Origin: an uncultured Armatimonadota bacterium
GTDB lineage: Bacteria; Armatimonadota; Fimbriimonadia; Fimbriimonadales; Fimbriimonadaceae
Direction of reading: 5' to 3'
Assembly: GCA_903833215.1 (NCBI GenBank)
Contig: CAILEM010000109.1
Coordinates: 20,659 to 84,658 of the forward strand
Length of the DNA: 64,000 bases
The position numbers were made by a program, and so were the translations under genes. The notes under the pieces are model-generated. The model made no database searches and was not told where the DNA came from. It saw only the letters and a list, made by a program, of their open reading frames with translations. Positions 1-10,030 of the stretch are shown one piece after another (positions within the stretch are counted from its first letter, which is position 1; the number at the start of each line of letters is the position of its first letter).

Positions 1-3000
1 TGTGTTAACCACGAAGGTTACGACTGTGGCGCCTGCAGGAACCGTTACCGTTGCTGGTGGGATTCCGTGAGCGTTGTCAGCGGCGAGAGTCACTACGTAC
101 CCACCCGTTGGAGCTGGTCCGTTGAGAGTGAGCGTGCCAGTCGTCGTCTTTCCACCCACTACGTTAAGTGGAGCAAAGGTAAGGCTAACTGGAACTGGGG
201 CAGTGACTGAAACCGGAGCAGTGAGCGTCACGCCGTTCAGAGTCGCGGAGACTGTTACGGTCGTGTTCGTTTGAACTGCAAAGGTCGTGAGGTTGAACGT
301 AGCGCTGGTTGCACCAGCTGGGACCGTTACCGTTGCGGGTACCGTGCCTGCGGCTACTGTATCGGATGCGAGTGTGATCACAAGACCGCCAACTGGAGCT
401 GGGCTGGTGATTGTGACTGTACCGACGGACGGTGTTGCACCGACCACGGATGTTGGATTCATAGTCAGCGTGGTGAGGACTGGAGCAGTAACAGTAAGAG
501 CTGCACTACCCGTGGATCCGTATGCCGAAGCGCCGATATTAGCTGTAGCGTCCTTAGCTACGGCAACTGTCGTAACCATGAAGGTTGCGGAGTTGCTGCC
601 AACTGGGATCGTTACCGATGCTGGGACAGTTACGTTTGCATTATCCGACGTCAGATTGACCGTATAGGCTACTGCGGTATTAGCGCTGAGTGTGACGGTA
701 CCGGTCGAGGTGTTACCACCGACGACTGACGTTGGGTTGAGTGTAACTGTTGTGATGCCAGGTGTAGCACCGATGGTCAACGTTGCTGTGGCCGATTGAC
801 CGTTCGCCGAAGCGCCGATCGTGGAGGTCAAGTCAGTCAACGTGATTGCGGTGTTAACCATGAAGGTTGCGGTCGTTGCACCAGCGGCAACTGTAACAGT
901 TGCTGGGACGGTTGCATTGGTTCCGCTCGCTGTGAGAGCAACTGCCTGGCCACCGGTTGGGGCTGGGCCGCTGATGGTCACTGTACCGGTAGAGGTGTTG
1001 CCACCGAGAACCGATGCTGGATTCAACGAGACGCCTGTAACGACTGCGGGGTTAACCGTGAGCGTTGCCGACGCATTGCTTGTTCCAAGAGCAGCCTTGA
1101 TGGAAGGCGTTGCCGCTGCTGCAACAGCAGTGGTTGTTACTTGGAAAGTTGTAGTAGCCGATCCAGCCGGTACTGTAACCGTTGCAGGAACAGTTGCCGA
1201 TGCATCGCTTGATGTAAGCGTCACAGTTGTGCCGCCTGTTGGGGCGATGCCTGTGAGTGTTACAGTTGCTGTGGATGCTGTTCCACCTGTAACCGTTGTT
1301 GGGTTGAGGCTGACCGAAGTCACGGTTGGAGCAAGAACCTTGAAGTTTGCGTTGGCGGAGCCACCGTTAAACGTCGCAGTTAATGGTCCAGCTGTGTCTG
1401 TAGCCACTGCAGATGTTGTGACCTTGAAGGATGTAGCTGTTTGTCCAGCAGGGACGGTAACCGTCGCTGGAAGGGTTGCAGCTGCATTGTTCGAAGTCAG
1501 CGTGATAACTGCACCACCTGCAGGTGCAGGTGCCTTGATCTGAGCGAAGCCATTGGCTTGGACTCCACCGACAATTGAAGACGGGCTGACCGAAATCGAG
1601 ACCGTATTCGCGGCTGTGATTGTAAGAGCACCCGACTTGGTGACTCCGTTAAGAGTTCCACTAATGTTTGCTGTCGTGTCTGAAGCTACATTTGCGGTCG
1701 TAACGTTGAATTGGCCTGTCGTTGCACCGGCAGCAATGGTTAGCGTCGCGGGGACGGTTGCCTTATTGCTGTCCGAAGCGATGGCTACAGAGAGACCACC
1801 GGCTGGGGCAGCGCTGCTGATCGTCACCGTCGCGACTGATGTCACACCACCACCAACTGACGTTGGATTGAGGGTGAGAGAACTCAATGTCGGAGCAGTA
1901 ACCTTAAGAGCTGCGGTAGCGGATTGACCGTTAGCCGAAGCGCCAATATTTGCCGTCACGTCTGCCCCAATCGCTACGGTTGTAACGTTGAAGGTAGCTG
2001 AGGTTGCGCCAGCAGCGACAGTTACCGTTGCTGGAACTGTAGCGGCTGCGTTGTCCGAAGTCAAAGCAACTGCCTGGCCACCGGTTGGTGCTGGGCCGCT
2101 GATCGTAATCGTTGCGACTGAAGTTCCGCCGCCCACCACTGTGGTCGGGTTGAGCGCAAGGCCTGAAGCGACAGCAGGGTTAACCGTGAGAGTTGCCGAT
2201 GCTGTGCCAGCTTTGATCGTAATCGACTTAGAAGTGGCTGCGATCGGAGTCGTTGTGACTGTGAACGTCGCAGTGGAAGCTCCAGCTGCAACTGTGACCG
2301 AAGGACCAACTGTTGCCGAAGCATCGCTTGACGAGGTAGCAAGGGTAAGACCACCGGTTGGCGCTGGGCCAGCGATGGTAACCGTTGCTGTCGATGAAGT
2401 ACCACCGGTAACGGCTGTTGGATTAAGGGCTACGCCACTGACGGTCGGAGCTTTAACCGTGAAGTTCGCATTTACGGAGTTACCGCCGGTGGTGGCCGTA
2501 ATGGCACCAACGACGTTCGAAGCGACCGGAGTCGTGGTGATCGTGAAGGCTTTCGCCGTTTGGCCGGCAGCGATTGTAACCGTAGCTGGAACTGTCGCTG
2601 CTGCGTTTGCGGAAGTGATTGTAACAACCGTTCCACCAGCAGGTGCTGGGGTCGACAGCTGAGCTGTTGCGGTTGAGGATGTTCCACCAAAGACTGAGCT
2701 TGGGCTGAGGCTAAGGCTGATGCTAACCGTTGTATTGATAGTCAAGGCGGCTGTTGTCGTCTTGCCGTTCAATGTGCCTGTGATTGTCGCCGTTCTTGAT
2801 GAAGGGACAGCGGCATTGGTATTGACGGTAAATGTAACTGAAGTGGAACCTGCAGGAACCACAGCTGTTGCTGGCACGGTGGCGTATGTGCTGTTGGATG
2901 AAATTCCAACGATTAAACCGCCGGCTGGTGCTGCGCTGCTGATTGTGAGAGTCGCTGTCGACGAAACGCCACCGTTAACCGTTGTAGGATTAAGCGCGAG

Positions 3001-5376
3001 CGAGACGAGTGTTGGAGCCTGGACCGTGAGGTTTGCGCTTGCGGATTGACCGTTAAGCGATGCTCCAATAGCTGCGACGACATCGGCACTGACTGCCGAC
3101 GTTGTGATAGTGAACGTGCCAGTAGTTGCACCACCAGCAATCGTTACTGTTGCAGGCACCGTCGCGGCTGCATTACCCGATGTTAGTGGTACCGAGAGGC
3201 CGCCAGCTAGTGCTGCGCTGCTAATCGTGACCGTACCCGTGACGTTCGTTCCGCCAACCGTCGAGGCTGTGCTGAGGGAAACACCTGTAACTGTTGGGCC
3301 GTTAACAGCAAGGCTGGCTGTCTTCGAGATGCCATTAGCCGTACCGGTGATCGTGTCTGACTTGTTCGTAGCAACAGCTACGGTCGTGACAGTGAACGTT
3401 GTCGTTGTTTGACCAGCCGGAATCGTTACCGTTGCTGGAACGGTTGCGGAAGCATCGCTCGATGCGAGGCTAACAACAAAGCCGCCAACAGGAGCAGCGG
3501 AACTGATCGTTGCTGTGCCAGTTGCAGAGGTGCCGCCATTTACAGATACTGGGCTAACGCCAATACCGGTAAGAGTCGGAGCCGTGACCGTGAGGGTAGC
3601 AGTTACCGGTGTACCGTTCTTCGTTGCACTAATCGTTGCGGTTGTGTCGGAGCCGACTGCCACCGTTGTAACGTTGAACGTCGCGGTTGAGACTCCAGCA
3701 GCGATCGTTACAGTTGCTGGAACTGTGACAGCCGCCTTATCCGATGCGAGGTTGATGGTTACGCCGCCAACTGGAGCTGGATCGTTAAGCGTGAGCGTTG
3801 CCGTCGATGAGGCGCCACCAACGAGAGATGTTGGGTTAAGCGTCAGGCTTCCAACGAACTGAGTCTTAACTGTCAAGACAGCAGCTTTTGTAGAAGCATT
3901 CAAAGTCGCCGTTATCGTTGAATTAACGGTGTTCGGGACGTTTGCTGTTGTAATAGTAACAGTGCCTGTTGTAGCGCCAGCTGCGATCGTTGCGGAAGCT
4001 GGTCCAGTAACGGCCGTTCCAGTTGCGCTGAGAGGAATCGTCAAGCCGCCTGCAGGAGCTGCTGACGAAATTGTCAAAGTTCCTGTGGTGGATAGCGTTC
4101 CAAAGACGATCGTTGGGTTAAGGGTGAAGGCAGTGAGGACCGGAGCCTTAACTGTAAGCGTGTCCTGTCCTGACGAAGAGTTCGATGTGCCCGAGACTGT
4201 AACAACTGTATCCGTTGTAACCGGAATGGTTGTAACAGTAGCGGTACCTGTCAGTGCACCAGCTGCAACGGTAACCGTTGCTGGCACTGTGGCTGCGGGT
4301 GAATTCGACGAAAGATTAACGACATAGCCGCCAACCGGAGCTGGGCTTGAGAGCGTAACAGTTACAGTTGTGTTGAGTCCACCAACGATGGATGCAGCAG
4401 CAACGGCAACAGTCTTGACCTTAGAACCGAGAACGGACAGAGGACCAGTGATTGTCGTGTTAACAGCTTTCGCTGAAACGTTTACGGTCGTGTCGGTTGC
4501 GATTCGTGTTGTTGTCGCAGTGAAGTTGGCTGAGAGTGCGCCAGCTGGAATAGTAACTGAACCAGGGACAGTGACTGCCGCGTTATCCGAAGATAAGGTT
4601 GCTGCAACGCCGCCTGCTGGTGCCTTACCAGTTAAGGTTACTGTACCGACTGTCGACAAGCCGCCGACTACAGGGTTCGTCGCAAACGTGACGCTTGTTG
4701 GAACCGGTGGGATGATCGGCAGTGCGAAGCGGAAATTAACGCCCCATGCACTTGCTGAAATGTTCGCAGTGATCTTGCTGGTGACCGGCTGCGCTGTAAT
4801 AGCGAATGTGCCAGTGTTTGAACCAGAAGGCACTGTAACGATCGCAGGGACCGTAACACCTGCCACGTCAGACGCTACTGCTACTCCAAAACCTGCTGGA
4901 GGAGCTGCTGCGCTGAGCGTGAGAGTACCGGTGATCGTTCCGCCGCCAGAAGCCGGGGAAGGAAGAACCGATAAACCGGTTAGGTTGATCGCATTGATCG
5001 TGAGAGTCGCGCTTTGCGAACTGGTTCCAACCGTTGCAGTAATCGAAGCGGAAGTGTTCGCACCGGATGTCTGTGTTGTAGACACCGTGAACGTTCCCGA
5101 GGTCGATCCCGCTGGGATGGAAACCGATGCACCAACCGTGGCTGAGGCCGAACTGGATGACAGTTTGACAACAGTTGTAGTTCTTTGTGCTGGTGTGATG
5201 TTTACCGTGCCAGTTGATGAGTAACCGGCAAAAACCGTGCTTGGAGCGAGCGAAACGGATGAAACCGTTTGTGCTGACCCTAAGAACGGCACGAGCAAAG
5301 CAAGTAACAAGAAGAGGAACCGTATCGGAGATCTTATAATTCTCCGAAGCTTTGTAATTTGTTCAGTGTGTGGCAT
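1..5376 (-). CDS. Giant secreted Ig-like repeat protein (3' end outside window)
   Basis: This open frame runs from an ATG at 5376 through the left edge with no stop, so at least 1792 codons are present and the C-terminus is missing. The N-terminus is a signal peptide: a basic segment, then a hydrophobic run FLFLLLALLVPFLGSAQ with cleavage expected after Ala. The rest is about 19 tandem Ig-like beta-sandwich units of about 94 residues (period about 282 bp). Each carries a core like ATVPATVTVPAGATSATF preceded by PAPTGG and followed by a V-rich strand. The frame is rich in Ala, Thr, Val and Ser and almost lacks Cys. A GGGGAG Shine-Dalgarno at 5382-5387 fixes the start. It is probably a surface or extracellular adhesin/stalk protein; the function is inferred only from architecture. 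Confidence 0.9.
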   Translation of the reverse strand, partial: MPHTEQITKLRRIIRSPIRFLFLLLALLVPFLGSAQTVSSVSLAPSTVFAGYSSTGTVNITPAQRTTTVVKLSSSSASATVGASVSIPAGSTSGTFTVSTTQTSGANTSASITATVGTSSQSATLTINAINLTGLSVLPSPASGGGTITGTLTLSAAAPPAGFGVAVASDVAGVTVPAIVTVPSGSNTGTFAITAQPVTSKITANISASAWGVNFRFALPIIPPVPTSVTFATNPVVGGLSTVGTVTLTGKAPAGGVAATLSSDNAAVTVPGSVTIPAGALSANFTATTTRIATDTTVNVSAKAVNTTITGPLSVLGSKVKTVAVAAASIVGGLNTTVTVTLSSPAPVGGYVVNLSSNSPAATVPATVTVAAGALTGTATVTTIPVTTDTVVTVSGTSNSSSGQDTLTVKAPVLTAFTLNPTIVFGTLSTTGTLTISSAAPAGGLTIPLSATGTAVTGPASATIAAGATTGTVTITTANVPNTVNSTITATLNASTKAAVLTVKTQFVGSLTLNPTSLVGGASSTATLTLNDPAPVGGVTINLASDKAAVTVPATVTIAAGVSTATFNVTTVAVGSDTTATISATKNGTPVTATLTVTAPTLTGIGVSPVSVNGGTSATGTATISSAAPVGGFVVSLASSDASATVPATVTIPAGQTTTTFTVTTVAVATNKSDTITGTANGISKTASLAVNGPTVTGVSLSTASTVGGTNVTGTVTISSAALAGGLSVPLTSGNAAATVPATVTIAGGATTGTFTITTSAVSADVVAAIGASLNGQSASANLTVQAPTLVSLALNPTTVNGGVSSTATLTISSAAPAGGLIVGISSNSTYATVPATAVVPAGSTSVTFTVNTNAAVPSSRTATITGTLNGKTTTAALTINTTVSISLSLSPSSVFGGTSSTATAQLSTPAPAGGTVVTITSANAAATVPATVTIAAGQTAKAFTITTTPVASNVVGAITATTGGNSVNANFTVKAPTVSGVALNPTAVTGGTSSTATVTIAGPAPTGGLTLATSSSDASATVGPSVTVAAGASTATFTVTTTPIAATSKSITIKAGTASATLTVNPAVASGLALNPTTVVGGGTSVATITISGPAPTGGQAVALTSDNAAATVPATVTVAAGATSATFNVTTVAIGADVTANIGASANGQSATAALKVTAPTLSSLTLNPTSVGGGVTSVATVTISSAAPAGGLSVAIASDSNKATVPATLTIAAGATTGQFNVTTANVASDTTANISGTLNGVTKSGALTITAANTVSISVSPSSIVGGVQANGFAQIKAPAPAGGAVITLTSNNAAATLPATVTVPAGQTATSFKVTTSAVATDTAGPLTATFNGGSANANFKVLAPTVTSVSLNPTTVTGGTASTATVTLTGIAPTGGTTVTLTSSDASATVPATVTVPAGSATTTFQVTTTAVAAAATPSIKAALGTSNASATLTVNPAVVTGVSLNPASVLGGNTSTGTVTISGPAPTGGQAVALTASGTNATVPATVTVAAGATTATFMVNTAITLTDLTSTIGASANGQSATATLTIGATPGITTVTLNPTSVVGGNTSTGTVTLSANTAVAYTVNLTSDNANVTVPASVTIPVGSNSATFMVTTVAVAKDATANIGASAYGSTGSAALTVTAPVLTTLTMNPTSVVGATPSVGTVTITSPAPVGGLVITLASDTVAAGTVPATVTVPAGATSATFNLTTFAVQTNTTVTVSATLNGVTLTAPVSVTAPVPVSLTFAPLNVVGGKTTTGTLTLNGPAPTGGYVVTLAADNAHGIPPATVTVPAGATVVTFVVNT

Positions 5377-5898
5377 CGATGCTCCCCAAAACAGGATTCG
5401 TATGTCTCTAGAAAAGCTTCCGCTAACGACTTTCAGCAAACTCTGTTCTCGCGAGTCGGACGCAATACGCCCTCATGAAAAAAACAGCGTTAATCCAGGC
5501 CGTCGGCGATGAAGCATACACCTACAGAGCGAAAAATAAAACCTAGTGAAAATGCCTATCCTCAGATTCAAAACATGCCGGGATTGGTAGGGCTTTGAAC
5601 CTAACGCTCTTCGTTCTAGCTTGCTGAATTCCTCGGGGGCCGGTCTGGCGCTGTTGTTGGATGAAAATTGGGTTCCACATTGGATGATATTTGTCAAACT
5701 TCTCGCATGAAATTTAACCGGAGCACTAGGTCAAAAGACCTGTCCGTGTAACGTAGAGAATATTCCGACGTAGGGAGCCCGCGTTCATCTACGTATTGGG
5801 GGTTAGGAAACCAGTTACAGCGACCTTTAAGTTAGGAGTCTCTAGGGTGGAATGTTGTACCAACGGTGCCAAGATACGTTCGAGGTGAACCTGCAACG
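5377..5898. other. Divergent intergenic region without a supported gene
   Basis: This 522-base gap separates the divergently transcribed Ig-repeat gene and the M61 peptidase gene, so it must hold both promoters. Short open frames here have unconvincing composition. A small inverted repeat (AGGTC-aaaa-GACCT, about 5727-5740) is visible. No RNA gene was recognised. Confidence 0.5.
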
Positions 5899-7749
5899 AT
5901 GAAACCAACTTACCAGCGGCAAGCGAACTGCCTTAAGTTCGCAATTTGGGGTTGCGTCTTGATAACAGGTATCACGACGGCTCATTCGGAAATCAAATAC
6001 ACGGTTGAAGCGAGACCCAAGGAAGGCGTGCTTCATATCACGATGCGTATTCCTGGGACGTTGAGCGGTTCCGTTCTGCAGATTCCAAACTGGGGACCGG
6101 GCGGATATCGTCTCAATGATAATTACACGCATGTGCAGCAACTTTCGGCGGTCGATTCAGAAGGCAAACCCCTCAAAATCCAGACGAAGATCGAGACCTT
6201 AGGATTTCGATACGAAGAAGCAGGTTCTTACAAGACAGCCGCGAACAAAGTGTGCTCGTGGATTCTTCCTCCCGCCGCAGAAACAACCGTTCAATACGAT
6301 ATTCCTTCGCGCCTTTCGGATGGGTCACTTCACTGGAGTGGACCTGGGACCTACTTGTACGAAACGAGCCGACTAAAAGAAAAGTGCCTACTCGAGATCA
6401 AGGTTCCTGACAAGTGGCCAATCTACACGGGTCTCAATGAAACAAGAGCCGGATCCCACGTGTTCGTGGCTAAGGACTACGATGTTTTGGCTGATAACCC
6501 TGTAAGCACAGGAGACCTGACGGTAGACAGTTACGTGAGCCGTGGCAAGAAGCACTGGATCGTGATGCGAGGTGTCCCACGCGCCAAGGTCGATCGAGCA
6601 AAACTGCTCAAAGCCTGCAAGTTCGTGAGTGACATGGAGACGGACTTCTTTGATCGATCCGCTCCGTATGATCATTACGTTTGGCATTTCGCCGTCAACG
6701 ATGCCCTTGACGGAGCTGGAGGGCTCGAGCACCTATCGAGTACTGAGATTTCTTTGGCCCAAGGTGTGGGCCCTCGCGCTGTTGGCGTTCTAGCTCACGA
6801 GTTCTTTCACCTTTGGAATGTTAAGCGCATTCGGTCGAAGGTACTTGGGCCGTTCGATTACACCAAGCTTCCGCAGACAGGTGCTCTGTGGTGGTTGGAA
6901 GGTGTCACCGATTACTATGCGTATACGCTTTTGCATCGCTACGGGTGGACAGAAGATCCATCGTTTTTCGATTCGATCGGCTCCAATCTCACGATAGTTC
7001 GACGAACCCCTGCCCACAAGGAAATTGGTCCCAACGAAGCCAGCATGCGTGTCGACGAAGATTCCAGTGGAAGAGGGAACAGTAATGGCTATCACATGAG
7101 TTACTACAACCTCGGTTGGCTTGCAGGCATGTGCCTCGACATCGAAATGCGTGCTCAGACCAACGGGAAGCGCACGCTAGACGACGTTGAGCACGCACTA
7201 TGGAGAATGTGTCGCCACGATCAACCTGGATTCGATGAGGATGAGATCCGAAACCAGCTTGTTAAGTTGGGTGGAAAGGCGATGGGCTTGGCTTACGATC
7301 GTATCGTCATGTGGCCAGACGGTATGCGCATTGAGGAGACTTTGGCCAAAGCGGGACTCGAGTTGGTTACAAAGCCACAACCTTATGTTGAGCTCGGTTT
7401 TACCTTCGGTGGAGGCATGGGCAACTCGGGTGTCCGTGTGACGTCGGTTTCTGGTAAGGGCCAGGGACTCCTTGAGGTTGGAGACACCATCATCGGAGTC
7501 AACGGGTCAGAACTGGTGGAAGATACCGGACGCGCCGCAGGGGGAGCAATAGGCAGGGAGCTTCGTGCCGCCGTGGCAGGTAATCCCATCAAGATGGCCA
7601 TCATCCGAAACGGTAAGAGCCAAACCGTCGAGGTCACCCCAGTAACGGCATCACGCGGAACATATTCGGTTCAGCGGATAGCCAACGCATCCGCCGAGCA
7701 AAAGAAACTCGGCGATGCTTGGTTGGCAAAGAAGGCTTTTAAGCCTTGA
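5899..7749 (+). CDS. Secreted M61 family glycyl aminopeptidase with PDZ domain
   Basis: The 616-residue protein starts at the ATG at 5899, preceded by a strong Shine-Dalgarno GAGGTGAA at 5882-5889; the in-frame upstream ATG at 5866 lacks one. An N-terminal hydrophobic segment (FAIWGCVLITGITTAHS) looks like a signal peptide. An M61 N-terminal beta domain is followed by the gluzincin zinc site H300-E301-F-F-H304 in HEFFHLWNVKRIR, with E334 in WWLEGVTDYY as the likely third ligand. A PDZ domain lies at roughly residues 500-585 (LLEVGDTIIGVNG). Family members release N-terminal Gly/Ala from peptides in the periplasm. The gene is monocistronic and convergent with rsfS. Confidence 0.92.
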   Translation: MKPTYQRQANCLKFAIWGCVLITGITTAHSEIKYTVEARPKEGVLHITMRIPGTLSGSVLQIPNWGPGGYRLNDNYTHVQQLSAVDSEGKPLKIQTKIETLGFRYEEAGSYKTAANKVCSWILPPAAETTVQYDIPSRLSDGSLHWSGPGTYLYETSRLKEKCLLEIKVPDKWPIYTGLNETRAGSHVFVAKDYDVLADNPVSTGDLTVDSYVSRGKKHWIVMRGVPRAKVDRAKLLKACKFVSDMETDFFDRSAPYDHYVWHFAVNDALDGAGGLEHLSSTEISLAQGVGPRAVGVLAHEFFHLWNVKRIRSKVLGPFDYTKLPQTGALWWLEGVTDYYAYTLLHRYGWTEDPSFFDSIGSNLTIVRRTPAHKEIGPNEASMRVDEDSSGRGNSNGYHMSYYNLGWLAGMCLDIEMRAQTNGKRTLDDVEHALWRMCRHDQPGFDEDEIRNQLVKLGGKAMGLAYDRIVMWPDGMRIEETLAKAGLELVTKPQPYVELGFTFGGGMGNSGVRVTSVSGKGQGLLEVGDTIIGVNGSELVEDTGRAAGGAIGRELRAAVAGNPIKMAIIRNGKSQTVEVTPVTASRGTYSVQRIANASAEQKKLGDAWLAKKAFKP

Positions 7750-7782
7750 TAGTAGGCATTCGGCGATCCGTCGATCGAACGC

Positions 7783-8130
7783 TTACGCTTCTTTAAGGTT
7801 GGGGTCGGGCGGGATATTCTTCCAGAGCGTCTCGAGGTCATAGAACTGACGTTGCTCTTCCTTCATTACATGGAAGACAACGTCACCGTAATCCTGCAAG
7901 ACCCAACCAGATCTTTCGCCCTCGGTTCGCAATGGCTTGACGCGGCTAATCGCCAATTTCTCTGCGACTCGCTCGGCGATGGATTGAACGTGTCGGTCAC
8001 TGGTGCCGCTACACACAATGAAATACTCGGCGACCGAGGTTTTCGCTCGGACGTCAAGTTGTTCGATCTGCTCCGCCTTCATATCATCGGCGGCTTCTAT
8101 AATTTTTTCTACCTTTTCTTCGGCTGTCAT
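7783..8130 (-). CDS. rsfS: Ribosomal silencing factor RsfS
   Basis: This 115-residue protein is the normal size for RsfS (DUF143/Iojap). Diagnostic stretches are VAEYFIVCSGTSDRHVQSIAE, a GWVLQDYGDVVFHVM core and a terminal FYDLETLWKN motif. RsfS binds ribosomal protein L14 and prevents 30S-50S joining under starvation. It is the last gene of obg-nadD-rsfS. Its ATG overlaps the nadD stop in an ATGA at 8127-8130, implying translational coupling. Confidence 0.96.
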   Translation of the reverse strand: MTAEEKVEKIIEAADDMKAEQIEQLDVRAKTSVAEYFIVCSGTSDRHVQSIAERVAEKLAISRVKPLRTEGERSGWVLQDYGDVVFHVMKEEQRQFYDLETLWKNIPPDPNLKEA

Positions 8131-8720
8131 ACGTTTCTGTAAAGTTTGTGAGTTTCTATGTATTGCTGGACTTCGGGTGTTATCCAGGAGTTGATGTTTT
8201 GGCCGTTGTGCAGCCTATTTCGGATTTCGGTTGATGAGACATCAGACGGTGGCATGCTGATGACGTCGACGTTGTCCTTAAATTCCTCAGGGAGTTTGAC
8301 GAGCACGTCGCTCACGATCAAAGGGGGGCGGATCGCCACCGCGATGCGACACATGCGTACCAGCCGATGTGGGCTCTTCCATTCGGAAAAATTGCGGAGC
8401 GAGTCAGCACCCATGATGAACCAGTACTCTGCCGGTCGAACCATCTGCATTTCGGCAAGAGTGTCGACCGTAAAACTTTGACCGCCCCGAGTGATCTCAA
8501 GATCCGAATACGCCATATTTGGCCTACCGTTCACCAAGGCTTCAACCATCCCGAGCCGATGCTTCGCAGGAGTAACCGTCTTGATGGACTTGATTGGATT
8601 TCGGTTGGCAGGGATGATGAGCAACTCATCTAGCTCGAACTGTGCGATGGCGGCTTCGCCGAGCGCCAAGTGCCCTACATGGGGGGGGTCAAATGTACCG
8701 CCTAGAATTCCGATTCTCAT
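8127..8720 (-). CDS. nadD: Nicotinate-nucleotide adenylyltransferase NadD
   Basis: The 197-residue protein carries the nucleotidyltransferase signature GGTFDPPHVGHL (residues 7-18, HxGH at 14-17) and the C-terminal SSTEIR motif (162-167). It adenylates nicotinate mononucleotide to deamido-NAD in NAD synthesis. It lies between obg and rsfS and overlaps both by 4-bp ATGA junctions (8717-8720 and 8127-8130), the common obg-nadD-rsfS arrangement. Confidence 0.97.
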   Translation of the reverse strand: MRIGILGGTFDPPHVGHLALGEAAIAQFELDELLIIPANRNPIKSIKTVTPAKHRLGMVEALVNGRPNMAYSDLEITRGGQSFTVDTLAEMQMVRPAEYWFIMGADSLRNFSEWKSPHRLVRMCRIAVAIRPPLIVSDVLVKLPEEFKDNVDVISMPPSDVSSTEIRNRLHNGQNINSWITPEVQQYIETHKLYRNV

Positions 8721-9982
8721 GATTCGTCCGTAAATGCGAAGGACACCTCTCCGATGGACACGGTGTCGCCTTCTTGAGCACCCAAATCTCGGAGTTTATT
8801 GATGACCCCAATGCGCTCAAGTCTTCGGTGAAGGTACCTGACAGCTTCATCGTTCTCAAGGTCGGTCATTGCGACCAAGCGCTCAATTCGTTTGCCAGTG
8901 ACCACGAACCCGTCTTCACATTCCGCGACATCAAACGCCAGATCATGCCCTGTTCTGAGTGCGGGCAGGATCATCGGAATATCGGCTTCCGGCTTGGTTG
9001 CAACAAGCGTTTCAGCGATTTCTCGAAGCAGGTTTTGCATGCCCTGGCCTGTGAAACCGGAAATCGGATACATGGGGATGCCAAGTCCCTCAAATCGCTG
9101 TCGGAGTGCGTCAAAGTCCCCCGAGGGAATAATGTCAACCTTGTTGAGAGCAATGATCCTCGGTCGCATCCAAACTTGCTCGGAGTAGAGGCGGAGCTCA
9201 TCTTCAATCAGTCGGTAGTTTTCAACCGGATCCGATTCGTCGGCGGGGCAGCAGTCGACAACATGAACCAACACGCGGTTGCGTTCGACATGTTTAAGGA
9301 ACTGGTGACCGAGCCCAACTCCCATGCTTGCCCCCTGAATAAGGCCGGGCATATCGGCAACCACAAAGGTCTCGTCCTGGTACTTGACGACTCCCAAGTT
9401 GGGAATGATCGTTGTGAAGGCATAGTCAGCAATCTTGGGTTTGGCGGCGCTGATGCGGGAAATGAGCGTGCTCTTTCCAGCGTTAGGAAGTCCGATCAAA
9501 CCAACATCCGCCAAGAGCTTCAGTTCGAGTTTGGCAACGATCCTTTCGGGCGGAGCGCCCTTTTGAGCAAAATTGGGGGCCTGTCGAACACTGCTCGTAT
9601 AGTGGTTGTTTCCAAACCCACCTTTTCCACCTTTACAGAGGACGTACTTCATGCCGTTCGTGGCCATGTCGACGATCATCTCGCCCGTCTCGCTGTCGGT
9701 AACCACGGTTCCAACCGGAACTTTTACTTCAACATCTTTAGCGTCTTTACCACGCTTGTTGCCTACGCCATGCTCACCATCTTTCGCTTCGAGGTGCTGC
9801 TGCAGCTTGAGGTCATAAAGGGTACGACGATTCCTGTCCGCGATGAGAATGAGGTCTCCACCGCGTCCACCGTCGGCACCGTTAGGCCCGCCGCGAGGTA
9901 CGTGCTTCTCCCGATGGAAGCTAACCGCACCTGATCCACCGCGGCCAGAGGCAAACACCACAACCGCTTCATCCAAGAACAT
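8717..9982 (-). CDS. obg: GTPase Obg/CgtA
   Basis: The start is the ATG at 9982; an upstream TTG at 9988 is in frame but less likely. The 421-residue protein has the glycine-rich Obg fold (residues 1-157, several GG and GRGG turns). The G domain has a P-loop GLPNAGKST at 164-172 and a DMPGLI switch at 210-215. A C-terminal OCT domain ends in a SIGEVSFAF strand. Obg binds the 50S subunit and links ribosome assembly to ppGpp. It is the first of three coupled genes and lies 48 bp behind the upstream exported protein gene. Confidence 0.97.
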   Translation of the reverse strand: MFLDEAVVVFASGRGGSGAVSFHREKHVPRGGPNGADGGRGGDLILIADRNRRTLYDLKLQQHLEAKDGEHGVGNKRGKDAKDVEVKVPVGTVVTDSETGEMIVDMATNGMKYVLCKGGKGGFGNNHYTSSVRQAPNFAQKGAPPERIVAKLELKLLADVGLIGLPNAGKSTLISRISAAKPKIADYAFTTIIPNLGVVKYQDETFVVADMPGLIQGASMGVGLGHQFLKHVERNRVLVHVVDCCPADESDPVENYRLIEDELRLYSEQVWMRPRIIALNKVDIIPSGDFDALRQRFEGLGIPMYPISGFTGQGMQNLLREIAETLVATKPEADIPMILPALRTGHDLAFDVAECEDGFVVTGKRIERLVAMTDLENDEAVRYLHRRLERIGVINKLRDLGAQEGDTVSIGEVSFAFTDES

Positions 9983-10030
9983 AGACAACAGTTTACCTGT
10001 GACTTGTTTCAGGTTGTCGAATACGTTTGT

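Noticed and set aside
74..5224. Many plus-strand open frames with repeated VTVAGTV text in the first 5 kb
   Set aside because: They are antisense shadows of the Ig-repeat gene on the minus strand, which is continuously open from 5376 to base 1.
5473..5697. Minus-strand 74-residue frame upstream of the Ig-repeat gene
   Set aside because: No ribosome site or -10 box, basic low-quality composition; region is a divergent promoter gap.
5700..5898. Possible riboswitch upstream of the M61 peptidase gene
   Set aside because: Only a small AGGTC/GACCT hairpin is visible; no known riboswitch core could be matched by eye.
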